Positions 45,940-53,268 of a stretch of DNA of 64,000 nucleotides are shown here, piece by piece (positions within the stretch are counted from its first letter, which is position 1; each line of letters starts with the position of its first letter). The position numbers were made by a program, and so were the translations under genes. Source of the DNA: Rhodococcus coprophilus NBRC 100603. GTDB taxonomy: Bacteria; Actinomycetota; Actinomycetes; Mycobacteriales; Mycobacteriaceae. Location of the stretch: assembly GCF_001895045.1 (NCBI RefSeq), contig NZ_BDAM01000007.1:62001-126000 (forward strand). Direction: 5' to 3'. A model generated the notes under the pieces. That model saw nothing but the letters and a program-made list of their open reading frames with translations, was not told the DNA's origin and searched no databases.

Positions 45940-47025
45940 TCAGCGGTCGCCTCGTTCGGGAAAGTCGATCGGAACTGAGGCACGGTTCGGCTCAGGTCGC
46001 GAGCCTTCCTCCGCTTCGACAGCTCCGAGTTGGCCGAGCCTGCTCGCGATCCGTGCGATATCCAGGCGAAGCCGAGCGCCTGCGATGAGATCGGCGACAG
46101 GTGTGGCTGCGAGAAAAACGGGCGTCACGTCCTGGTCGTACAGCACGTCGACCAAATTGGCGAAGCGCTGCGCCGCTTCCCGTCCTGCGGTGCGAAGGTC
46201 GGGCACCTCGTCGATCACCCACTCCCGATGGCTCGTCGCGAGCGCGAGATAGTCGGCCGGTGCCGTGGTGGTTCCGCAGAGGTCGCCGAAGTCGAACCAG
46301 ACGGAATGCTCCGTCACGCGGCGGGCGTGCACGGCATGGCCGGCCGGGACGAGGATTGTCCGTTCGCCGTGATCCGGCGGGCAGAGCCCAAGATGAGCAC
46401 GCTGTTCCGCTGTACCGGGCGTGACCCACCATCCTGCGGCGAATCCACCTTCGTGGCGGGAGGTGGTTCGGTAGTCGAGAGCACCGTCGATCGCGACGAC
46501 CGTCAGGGAACTCTCGATCAATTCGATCGTGGGGAGGAAGTCATCGTGGAACAGCGGGTTGGGGAGCAAGGACCAGGGCGGGTAGTTCGAGGTCAGGACT
46601 ACCCGGATGCGGCGCTCGAGAAGCGCGGGCACCAACCGAGCGATGAACTTTCCGTCCGCCGGGTCATGGACGTGGAATTCGTCGAAGCACAGCAGGTCCA
46701 CGTCGCTCAGCAGTTCGTCCAGGGCAGCCGAAAGATTGCTGCGATGTCGCCGGATGGCGAGATGCAGATCGCGGAAGAACTCGTGGAAGTGGATGCGCTT
46801 CTTCCGGTCGGTCGGCACTGCGGCGAAATACGTTGCCATCAGCCAACTCTTGCCCCGGCCTACCGGACCCCACAGATAAACATTCCGATCGGAGCCCGCG
46901 AGGACTGCGACCGCACGCTGTTGTGCGGCGTCGAGAGCGAAGCCCAATTCTTGCGCAGTCGTGTCGAACACCGACATGGTGACCCCGAGCGCACGAGGGG
47001 GCGGTGTTCTGAATCTCCTGCGCAC
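45940..47025 (-). CDS. zapE: Cell division ATPase ZapE (AFG1 family)
   Basis: 361 residues from GTG 47025; ATG 46977 is a plausible shorter start. AFG1/ZapE ATPase features: Walker A LWGPVGRGKSWLMATYF, RIHFHEFFRDLHLAI, Walker B LLCFDEFHVHDPADGKFI, and sensor-1 VVLTSNYPP. In Gram-negative bacteria ZapE binds FtsZ at late division; the actinobacterial role is not established. Confidence 0.88.
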   Translation of the reverse strand: MRRRFRTPPPRALGVTMSVFDTTAQELGFALDAAQQRAVAVLAGSDRNVYLWGPVGRGKSWLMATYFAAVPTDRKKRIHFHEFFRDLHLAIRRHRSNLSAALDELLSDVDLLCFDEFHVHDPADGKFIARLVPALLERRIRVVLTSNYPPWSLLPNPLFHDDFLPTIELIESSLTVVAIDGALDYRTTSRHEGGFAAGWWVTPGTAEQRAHLGLCPPDHGERTILVPAGHAVHARRVTEHSVWFDFGDLCGTTTAPADYLALATSHREWVIDEVPDLRTAGREAAQRFANLVDVLYDQDVTPVFLAATPVADLIAGARLRLDIARIASRLGQLGAVEAEEGSRPEPNRASVPIDFPERGDR

Positions 47026-47067
47026 GGGCGAACCCTAACGCGCGCGGGCGGCGGAAAGACAGAGACT

Positions 47068-47532
47068 TCACTCACGCTTGTCGCGAGTGACCTCTGGGAA
47101 CGAAGCGGGTTGTCGTCCGTCCGCGGCCGCGAGCAATCGGACGGCGAGTGCCTCGACGCGGGCGGCGATGTCGTCGCGAACCAGACGCATGCGCTCGATC
47201 CCGTCGATACCGCGTTCCGACGGTTCGTCGGTGTTCCAGTTCTCCACGACGACAGTGGCGGGCGCGTCGACGCGGGCTTCGCTGCCCAGAGTGACGACCA
47301 GGTCCACCTCGCTGAGGAGGTGCGGATCGATCGGCTTGGGGTGTTCACCGTCGGTCGGTGCACCGACCTCGTCGAGTACTTGCACCGACAGGGCGTTGAG
47401 GGACGATCCGGGGGCCGTTCCGGCCGAATGGACGGCCACGCGGTTACCGGCGGACTTACGCATGAGCGCGGCGGCCATCTGGGATTTGCCGCCGTTCTTC
47501 ACGCAGACGAACAGCACCGAAGGAGTTGACAC
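47068..47532 (-). CDS. arsC: Arsenate reductase, low-molecular-weight phosphatase type
   Basis: 154 residues. The P-loop reads VLFVCVKNGGKSQMAAAL near residue 9: the nucleophile Cys is present, and the usual Arg is Lys, as in corynebacterial mycoredoxin-dependent ArsC enzymes. The thioredoxin-type second and third Cys are absent, which agrees with use of mycothiol/mycoredoxin. Reduces arsenate to arsenite for export by Acr3. Divergent from arsR across 65 bp holding the operator. Confidence 0.9.
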   Translation of the reverse strand: MSTPSVLFVCVKNGGKSQMAAALMRKSAGNRVAVHSAGTAPGSSLNALSVQVLDEVGAPTDGEHPKPIDPHLLSEVDLVVTLGSEARVDAPATVVVENWNTDEPSERGIDGIERMRLVRDDIAARVEALAVRLLAAADGRQPASFPEVTRDKRE

Positions 47533-47561
47533 GGTGGATGGCCCTTTCCGGTGAGGCCCAT

Positions 47562-47591
47562 TTGACGCATTGTATCGACAAGCGTCAATAT
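47562..47591. promoter_or_regulatory. ArsR operator and overlapping promoter between arsC and arsR
   Basis: Two nested inverted repeats: TTGACGC (47562-47568) with GCGTCAA (47582-47588), and TATCGAC (47573-47579) with GTCAATA (47584-47590, one mismatch). TTGACG could be the -35 and CAATAT (47586-47591) the -10 of arsR. That would put the transcript start at or next to its ATG, that is, leaderless. No ribosome site precedes the ATG. Confidence 0.55.
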
Positions 47592-47597
47592 AGACGT

Positions 47598-47999
47598 ATG
47601 TCGAATCAGCTGTCGAGTGGGGTCGCGCCTTGCTGCCCCTCGATCGGGCGTGAGCCGTTGTCCGCCGAGCGGGCGGCCGACCTCAGCCGGGTGTTCAGAG
47701 CCCTCGGCGATCCGGTGCGCTTGCGAATGCTCAGCATTGTCGCGGGTCACCGGGGTGGCGAGGCATGTGTCTGCGACATCAGCCCCGCATTCGATCTGGC
47801 GCAGCCCACCATCTCGCACCACCTCAAAGTGCTGCGCGAAGCCGGGTTGCTCGATTGCGAGCGCCGCGGCACCTGGGTGTACTACCGAGTCGTCCCCGCT
47901 GCTCTCGAAGAACTGTCCGCGGTGCTGGCCATCGAATCCGGGGTACTACCCGCCTCGTACTGTGCCCCGAGCGCAACTTCCCAGGAGACACTCTCGTGA
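47598..47999 (+). CDS. arsR: ArsR-family arsenic repressor (first)
   Basis: 133 residues from ATG 47598. Winged-helix core DLSRVFRALGDPVRLRMLSIV, then ACVCDISPAFDLAQPTISHHLKVLREAGLL. A CVCD cysteine pair at the start of the recognition region and an N-terminal APCCPS pair could bind As(III). The stop overlaps the acr3 start (GTGA), so regulator and pump are coupled. Confidence 0.92.
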   Translation: MSNQLSSGVAPCCPSIGREPLSAERAADLSRVFRALGDPVRLRMLSIVAGHRGGEACVCDISPAFDLAQPTISHHLKVLREAGLLDCERRGTWVYYRVVPAALEELSAVLAIESGVLPASYCAPSATSQETLS

Positions 48000-49075
48000 C
48001 CGCCACTACCGGCCGTCCGCCGGTCGTCGGCAAGATGTCGACCCTCGACAGATTCTTGCCCGTCTGGATCGGCGTCGCCATGGTCGCCGGTCTCCTCCTG
48101 GGCCGCATGATCCCCGGACTCGGAGATGCGCTGAGTGTCATCGAGATCGACGGCATCTCATTGCCGATCGCGCTGGGTCTGCTGATCATGATGTATCCGG
48201 TGCTGGCGAAGGTCCGCTACGACCGTCTCGACACCGTCACCGGCGACCGCAAGCTGCTGATCTCGTCATTGGTCCTCAACTGGGTGCTCGGCCCGGCCCT
48301 GATGTTCGCACTTGCGTGGCTACTGCTCCCGGATCTACCCGAGTACCGCACGGGCTTGATCATCGTCGGACTGGCGCGGTGTATCGCGATGGTGATCATC
48401 TGGAACGACCTCGCCTGCGGTGATCGTGAGGCCGCGGCAGTGCTGGTCGCGATCAACTCCGTCTTCCAGGTGGTCATGTTCGCCGTACTCGGCTGGTTCT
48501 ACCTGTCGGTGCTGCCCGGGTGGCTCGGACTCGAGCAGACCACTCTCGATGTCTCGCCGTGGCAGATCGCCAAATCGGTATTGATCTTCCTCGGCATCCC
48601 ACTGGTCGCCGGTTTCCTGACGCGACACTTCGGCGAGAAGGCCAAGGGCCGCGCATGGTACGAGGACACCTTCATCCCGAAGATCGGCCCGTGGGCGCTG
48701 TACGGCCTTCTGTTCACGATCGTGATTCTGTTTGCGCTCCAAGGCGATCGGATCACGTCGCAGCCCTGGGATGTCGGGCGGATCGCATTGCCGCTGCTGG
48801 CGTACTTCGCTCTCATGTGGGGCGGTGGCTACCTGTTCGGTGCCGCCGTGGGCCTGGGCTACGAGCGCACCACGACCCTGGCGTTCACCGCCGCCGGAAA
48901 CAACTTCGAGCTGGCGATCGCAGTGGCGATCGCGACGTTCGGCGTCACCTCGGGGCAGGCCCTGGCCGGAGTAGTGGGCCCATTGATCGAGGTGCCCGTA
49001 CTTGTTGCGCTCGTGTACGTCTCGCTTGCCCTGCGGAAGCGGTTCGCCCGAGCGTCCACCTCCACCGCCTCCTGA
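47996..49075 (+). CDS. acr3: ACR3-family arsenite efflux permease
   Basis: 359 residues from GTG 47996 with about ten transmembrane helices. Family hallmarks: STLDRFLPVWIGVAMVAGLLLG, the conserved Cys in GLARCIAMVIIWNDLACGD, and FTAAGNNFELAIAVAIATFG. Exports arsenite (possibly antimonite) using the proton gradient. Ends at a strong bidirectional terminator shared with convergent arsI. Confidence 0.95.
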   Translation: MTATTGRPPVVGKMSTLDRFLPVWIGVAMVAGLLLGRMIPGLGDALSVIEIDGISLPIALGLLIMMYPVLAKVRYDRLDTVTGDRKLLISSLVLNWVLGPALMFALAWLLLPDLPEYRTGLIIVGLARCIAMVIIWNDLACGDREAAAVLVAINSVFQVVMFAVLGWFYLSVLPGWLGLEQTTLDVSPWQIAKSVLIFLGIPLVAGFLTRHFGEKAKGRAWYEDTFIPKIGPWALYGLLFTIVILFALQGDRITSQPWDVGRIALPLLAYFALMWGGGYLFGAAVGLGYERTTTLAFTAAGNNFELAIAVAIATFGVTSGQALAGVVGPLIEVPVLVALVYVSLALRKRFARASTSTAS

Positions 49076-49103
49076 GCGGCAAGGGAATCGGCAGTTCACC
49101 GAG

Positions 49104-49139
49104 CCCCGTCCTCCCGGATATCCACCCGGGAGGACGGGG
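49104..49139. terminator. Bidirectional terminator between acr3 and arsI
   Basis: A perfect 14-bp stem (CCCCGTCCTCCCGG at 49104-49117 and its complement at 49126-49139) with an 8-base loop lies in the 73-bp spacer between the two convergent genes. Confidence 0.85.
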
Positions 49140-49148
49140 GTTGAGGTG

Positions 49149-49655
49149 TCAGCAGCACGAAGTCGATTGCTCCGCAGCGGTGCGGTTGTCGCCGTCGGGC
49201 TCGGTAGCGGCAGACGAGGCGGCCGTCCCGCAACACGCTGCCCCACCGGAGTTTTCGTCCGCGAGCAGCGTGGGGCTCGTGCCGAAGGTGTCGCTGTCCG
49301 CGAGCACGGTGTAGACCTCCCACTTCTCTCCGTCCGGAGCGGTGGCCCACACCTTGTCCTGCGTGGCGAAACAGCACGTCGTGCCGATCTCCTCGTCGGT
49401 GAACAACCCGGCGTCGGTGAGCCTGGCGATCTCCTCGTGCACCTTCTCGCTGGATTCGACCTCGACGCCCAGGTGATTGAGCGAGCCGCCCTTGCCGGGA
49501 TTCTCGAGGAGCACCAACTTGAGAGGCGGTTCCGACAGCGCGAAGTTCGCGTAACCCGGCTTGAGCTTGTTCGGTTCGGCACCGAACAACTTCGAATAGA
49601 ACGCAACGGCCTCGGACAAGTCGTCGACGTTGAGGGCTAGCTGAGCGCGGGACAT
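49149..49655 (-). CDS. arsI: ArsI/CadI-family metalloenzyme (C-As lyase type)
   Basis: 168 residues from ATG 49655 with GGAGG upstream. A VOC-type fold (MSRAQLALNVDDLSEAVAFY, NHLGVEVESSEKVHEEIARL) bears the vicinal cysteines in EIGTTCCFATQDKVW that ArsI lyases need to bind organoarsenicals. The Ser/Ala-rich C-terminal tail adds AACCGT and a terminal SCC. ArsI demethylates trivalent methyl- or aromatic arsenicals. CadI-like cadmium-induced proteins share the fold, so the arsenic role rests on the neighbours. Confidence 0.87.
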   Translation of the reverse strand: MSRAQLALNVDDLSEAVAFYSKLFGAEPNKLKPGYANFALSEPPLKLVLLENPGKGGSLNHLGVEVESSEKVHEEIARLTDAGLFTDEEIGTTCCFATQDKVWATAPDGEKWEVYTVLADSDTFGTSPTLLADENSGGAACCGTAASSAATEPDGDNRTAAEQSTSCC

Positions 49656-49724
49656 GAGAACCTCCACGTGTGAGACATACATCGAATTAGAGAGTTCCAG
49701 TGTGGTCCACCTTTTTGACATATG

Positions 49725-49738
49725 TCAAGGAGGTCGGC
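49725..49738. promoter_or_regulatory. Perfect palindromic ArsR-type operator
   Basis: TTGACATATGTCAA is a 14-bp perfect palindrome 12 bp upstream of the second arsR and 70 bp upstream of divergent arsI. It contains TTGACA on both strands, so a bound repressor would block -35 recognition in either direction. Confidence 0.7.
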
Positions 49739-49749
49739 AGAATAGTCAC

Positions 49750-50109
49750 ATGCCCAAGGCTTTGCCCGTCGTCGACATCACCACACCGATTTGCTGCGAC
49801 CCGGTGGCCGCCGCCCCGATGAGCGCCGACGCTGCACTCGAAGTGGCACTCCGCCTCAAAGCCTTGGCCGATCCGACCCGCATCCAGCTGATGTCGATCC
49901 TGCTAACGGACCCCGCCGGCGAAGTCTGCACATGCGACCTCGCCACGGCGGTCGACCTGTCGGAATCCACCGTCAGTCACCATCTCGGGCAGCTGCGCAA
50001 GGCGGGGATGGTGGAATCCACCCGCAACGGAATGAACGTCCACCACCGCGTACGAACGGACGCGCTCGAAGCGCTGCGCGTCGTACTGGATCCGAACTGC
50101 TGCACCTGA
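49750..50109 (+). CDS. ArsR-family metalloid repressor (second)
   Basis: 119 residues from ATG 49750. The core LRLKALADPTRIQLMSILLT leads to EVCTCDLATAVDLSESTVSHHLGQLRKAGMV, with a CTCD cysteine pair plus ICCD near the N-terminus and a terminal NCCT. The N- and C-terminal cysteine pairs resemble CmtR/atypical ArsR sensors. Divergent from arsI, which it probably controls through the palindrome at 49725-49738. Confidence 0.9.
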   Translation: MPKALPVVDITTPICCDPVAAAPMSADAALEVALRLKALADPTRIQLMSILLTDPAGEVCTCDLATAVDLSESTVSHHLGQLRKAGMVESTRNGMNVHHRVRTDALEALRVVLDPNCCT

Positions 50110-50242
50110 CGCCGCCGAATGCCCAATCGGGGTCGTTACAGGAGGGTCCGCTTATACCCGACTGCTCGGCACGGCTCGTGCTCCACGGGCGGAGTGACGA
50201 ACTCGAAGACCGGAGGTCCCGGCCTTACATGTTCTGCCGGCC

Positions 50243-50425
50243 TCAGCCCACCTCCCGGCGAATTCGAGGGAGGACCTCGGTGCCCAGAAGTTCGATGCTG
50301 CGAAGCACCTCCGCCTGCGACATGCCACCGACATCCATCTGCAGGATCCGACGATCGTTTCCGAGAAGGCTGTGTAGGTGGAGGATTCGGCTCGCAACCT
50401 CGTCGGGACCACCCGCGAAGACCAT
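50243..50425 (-). pseudogene. C-terminal remnant of an LLM-class oxidoreductase
   Basis: A 60-residue frame (FAGGPDEVASRILHLHSLLG, then LQMDVGGMSQAEVLRSIELL and ending EVLPRIRREVG) matches the last part of luciferase-like flavin oxidoreductases. The catalytic barrel is missing, because the sequence upstream on the same strand is the start of a TetR-like remnant. It is a truncated leftover, most likely from a deletion that joined two genes. Confidence 0.65.
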
Positions 50426-50464
50426 GCCCCCGGCTCGACGTCGTGCTCTCGTCCGGGTCGCACC

Positions 50465-50833
50465 ATGAACCAGGATCGACCGCGGCGAGCCGACGCCGAA
50501 CGCAACCGGCGCGCCATCATCTGCGCAGCCGCCTCAGTGTTCACCGAGCAGGGAACCGACGTAACCCTCGAACACATTGCGGACGTTGCCGGTGTCGGCG
50601 TGGGGGACGATCTACCGCAGGTTCTCATCGGCGCAGGAACTCGCCGCCGTCGTACTCGAAGAGAAGATGCGGCATTATGCGGACCGCACCGAAGAGGCCG
50701 CGGAGCAGGCGTTGACGCAGCCGTGGAAGGCTTCCGCGACTACGTGCTGTTCATGCTCGAACAGCACGCCAACGGTGGCCTGCGTGGCACGCATCGGGAT
50801 GCGCCTATGGAATGGAAACGCCTCGGCGAGTGA
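50465..50833 (+). pseudogene. Frameshifted TetR-family regulator
   Basis: From ATG 50465 the frame reads a TetR N-terminus (AERNRRAIICAAASVFTEQG, TLEHIADVAGVGVG). It then loses register at a run of five G (50612-50616), where removing one G restores GTIYRRFSSAQELAAVVLEE. The original frame becomes coding-like again near 50725 (VEGFRDYVLFMLEQ) and stops at 50833. At least two compensating frameshifts and no complete C-terminal domain indicate a decayed gene. Confidence 0.7.
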
Positions 50834-50978
50834 ATGCTTCAGGCCTTTCACGAAGCACTGCCGGGCACCGCGGTCGCAGAACTACCGTTCAATCGACGTG
50901 CGGGTGGCAGTTCGAGGCAGAATGCGGTGTGGCGACCGCGTGGTTGCAGTGTTGCGTCGCATAGCGGGAGAGTGCGCG

Positions 50979-51824
50979 ATGGAGAGGCTGGTGGATTCGG
51001 CAAAGGCTGCAGTTGCCCACGTACGTGCGTTGGCTGTGGGGGAGAGCATCAGCGGGTCGATGCGGGTCACGATGCATTTTCATCCGGATGCTCCGTACCG
51101 TGGGCGGTCGACGCTGTCCGCAATTGCCCATCGTGGCGCCTATCTTTCACAGTTCGAGACGAACACTGGCAATGGTGGACTCACGGCGTTCGAAGGCGGT
51201 GATCGGTGGCGGTGGGAAAGCCGGATGTTCGGCGGTGTCTACGACTCACGCCCGGCGTCGGATCGTCCCAAATACGGTTCCCTCGACCGTCGGTGCGACG
51301 GCTACGGGGGTTCGCCGCGGTTCGGGTCGTCGTACTTCGTGCTGGCTGAACACACTCTCGAGCGCACTACGTTCTGCTTTCCCGACAGCGTGCACGAACC
51401 ACACTTGTTCGGGACCGCGCAGACATCGAGCCATTTGATGGAGGCCGCTGCGGTTGCCGAGTTCGACGATCCGCTCGACCACTACATCGAGGCCCATGTG
51501 CACGGGCCCATCAACATCGAATGTGATGTCGAGGCACTCGTTCTGGACCCGAGCTACCGAGGCACTCGGTTCGAGGACGTCGCAAGGACGATGCCCTGCG
51601 CTGTTCTGTGGCACGCCGGCTACAGACTCGCGATAGAGCAGGTCGAGTCTCATCCGGAGTACCGAGGGAATGCGGTGGTCGAGGTGGCTCGCTCGGTCGC
51701 CCGGCAAGAGTGGATCACGCCGTATTCGCTCGGACCAGCTCGGGTAGGGAGTGTCGATCCACAAGATCTGAAGAAGGTGTGGCATTACGTCGCCCGGTAC
51801 GGCCGGGCAGCACCTGCACCGTGA
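50979..51824 (+). CDS. DUF3626 domain protein
   Basis: 281 residues from ATG 50979, preceded by GGGAGAG. Sequence features of the family: RVTMHFHPDAPYRGRSTL, YLSQFETNTGNGGLTAFEGG, DRWRWESRMFGGVYD, then EAHVHGPINIECDVEALVLDP with several His/Glu/Asp that could be catalytic. Members are often compared with ADP-ribosyltransferase- or nuclease-like toxins, but no function is established to my knowledge. No immunity or partner gene is obvious beside it. Confidence 0.75.
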   Translation: MERLVDSAKAAVAHVRALAVGESISGSMRVTMHFHPDAPYRGRSTLSAIAHRGAYLSQFETNTGNGGLTAFEGGDRWRWESRMFGGVYDSRPASDRPKYGSLDRRCDGYGGSPRFGSSYFVLAEHTLERTTFCFPDSVHEPHLFGTAQTSSHLMEAAAVAEFDDPLDHYIEAHVHGPINIECDVEALVLDPSYRGTRFEDVARTMPCAVLWHAGYRLAIEQVESHPEYRGNAVVEVARSVARQEWITPYSLGPARVGSVDPQDLKKVWHYVARYGRAAPAP

Positions 51825-51923
51825 CCCACCCGGCAGTTCAAGGCGGGGCAAGTTCCCCAGCCGACAATTGCGCACGAGCGCCGGCGACCGGGCGCGCCCG
51901 TCGAGAAATTTTTCGATTCGTTG

Positions 51924-51947
51924 GGAACCTTTCGTACGCGCCGCGTC
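51924..51947 (+). promoter_or_regulatory. ECF-type promoter ahead of the DxDGDG/Hsp70 gene set
   Basis: GGAAC at 51924-51928, 16 bp, then GTC at 51945-51947 matches the general ECF sigma pattern (GGAAC-N16-GTC). Transcription would start near 51953, about 37 bp before the first gene. An ECF sigma factor is encoded in the same cluster at 56648, making autoregulation of the module plausible. Confidence 0.6.
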
Positions 51948-51989
51948 TCTTATCTGCGTCATCCCCAGACGTCGAAAGAGAGCACCAGC

Positions 51990-52778
51990 ATGGCTACCGA
52001 GTCGTTCTTCGGAAACACCGCTTCGAACAGCACCGACCGCGCAGCGTCGGAGTCCACCGCCAGCGATCGTGCAGATTCGTCGTACGAATCGCAGGCGTCG
52101 CACGACAACGACTCCTCGTTCGGATCGTCGTCGGCGGCGCAGTCGGGGTCGACGAGCTACGAGTCGTACGAACGCTACGAGCGTTACGACTCGTCCGGGT
52201 CGTCGAACTCGGACTCGTCCCACGGCTCGGCGAGCAGCTCGGGCTCTACCGAATCGCTGGGATCGTCGTCCTCGGCTTCGGATCGGGCGGATCGTGCGGC
52301 TTCGGAAAACGCGCAGTCTTCCTCCGCTTCGACCTCCGCGACCTCGGCGCCCCCGACGCCCGCGGTCGCCGGTGAGAGCGAGCCTGTCGTGCTCGACGAG
52401 TACACGCTCGAGGACGGCACCCACGTCACCGATATCGACATGGACGGAGACGGACAGGTCGATCTGTCCGCGTTCGATTTCGACGGGGACGGACAGATCG
52501 ATGCGGTGGTCGCCGATACCGACGGTGACGGGGTAGCAGACCTGATCCAAATGGATACCAACGGTGACGGCCAGGTCGACAGCGCTGCCGGAGATTTCGA
52601 TGGTGACGGCCTGCTGGATGTCGCCGTGTACGACCAGGACGGCGACGGACTGGTCGACGCAGTAGTGGACCTGCATTCCGGCGCGGTCGATTACGACGGC
52701 GACGGCGTTGCCGACGACTACGTCGACGTCTCCACCTACGGAACCGATGCCGGCTCCGTCGATGCCGACATGGTCTGA
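51990..52778 (+). CDS. Ser-rich protein with seven DxDGDG calcium-binding-type repeats
   Basis: 262 residues from ATG 51990. Residues 1-120 are disordered and dominated by Ser, Asp, Ala and Tyr. Residues 130-250 hold seven repeats of about 12-14 residues with DxDGDG(Q/L/V)(V/I/A)D cores (DIDMDGDGQVDL, DFDGDGQIDA, DTNGDGQVDS and others), like EF-hand loops or thrombospondin type-3 repeats that bind Ca2+. There is no signal peptide or membrane helix, which is odd for such repeats; another export route or a cytosolic role must be considered. First gene after the ECF-type promoter. Confidence 0.8.
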   Translation: MATESFFGNTASNSTDRAASESTASDRADSSYESQASHDNDSSFGSSSAAQSGSTSYESYERYERYDSSGSSNSDSSHGSASSSGSTESLGSSSSASDRADRAASENAQSSSASTSATSAPPTPAVAGESEPVVLDEYTLEDGTHVTDIDMDGDGQVDLSAFDFDGDGQIDAVVADTDGDGVADLIQMDTNGDGQVDSAAGDFDGDGLLDVAVYDQDGDGLVDAVVDLHSGAVDYDGDGVADDYVDVSTYGTDAGSVDADMV

Positions 52779-52831
52779 GCTCGTCCGACTGTTGTGCCAC
52801 TGCAAGTTCGGAGGACGATGTTGGAGAGTAG

Positions 52832-53158
52832 GTGGATGCGATGAATCCCCGGGTGGACGAGCAGATCGACGAGTTGGTCGCCGCGGCCGATGTTGCCGCG
52901 GACGGACCCGAGCGGGCCGAGGCAGTGGCCCGACTGGCTGCGCTCGGCGTCGAGCGACTGGTCGCCGACACCGGTTCCAGGTTCGACCCGAACATCCATC
53001 GGGCGGTGGCGGTGGTGCCGGTGTCCACGCCCGGACAGGAAAACCTGATCGCCGCCACGGTACGGCCGGGCTGGCGCCACGGCGGACGGATACTGCGGTA
53101 TGTCGAGGTGCGGGTACAGGTTCCGCCGTCTCGCTGCCCGGAGCCGGGGGCGTCGTGA
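52832..53158 (+). CDS. GrpE-like protein lacking the long N-terminal helix
   Basis: 108 residues from GTG 52832; ATG 52841, preceded by AGGTGG, is an alternative. After a short helical stretch (residues 4-45) the sequence GVERLVADTGSRFDPNIHRAV, then ENLIAATVRPGWRHGGRILR and VEVRVQVP follows the C-terminal beta domain of the GrpE nucleotide-exchange factor. Canonical GrpE is about 180-220 residues with a long coiled-coil that is absent here. Because an Hsp70 follows, a dedicated exchange factor is the likely role. Its stop overlaps the next start (GTGA 53155-53158). Confidence 0.72.
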   Translation: MDAMNPRVDEQIDELVAAADVAADGPERAEAVARLAALGVERLVADTGSRFDPNIHRAVAVVPVSTPGQENLIAATVRPGWRHGGRILRYVEVRVQVPPSRCPEPGAS

Positions 53159-53268
53159 TATCGCACATCGCGCAGTCCGCGCCGAGCCCCGCGGCGGCTA
53201 CTTCCGGCGAGGTGCAGGCAACACGGTCGTCGGGCCGCATCGTGTTCGAGGGGAGGATGTTCCGATGA
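53155..53268 (+). CDS. 37-residue coupled micro-ORF between GrpE-like and Hsp70 genes
   Basis: GTG 53155 overlaps the GrpE-like stop, and the TGA at 53266-53268 overlaps the Hsp70 ATG. The peptide (VISHIAQSAPSPAAATSGEV then QATRSSGRIVFEGRMFR) is polar, Ser/Ala-rich and basic at the end, with no membrane segment. The exact tiling of the gap by 4-bp overlaps suggests real translation, perhaps only for coupling. No known family. Confidence 0.5.
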   Translation: MISHIAQSAPSPAAATSGEVQATRSSGRIVFEGRMFR

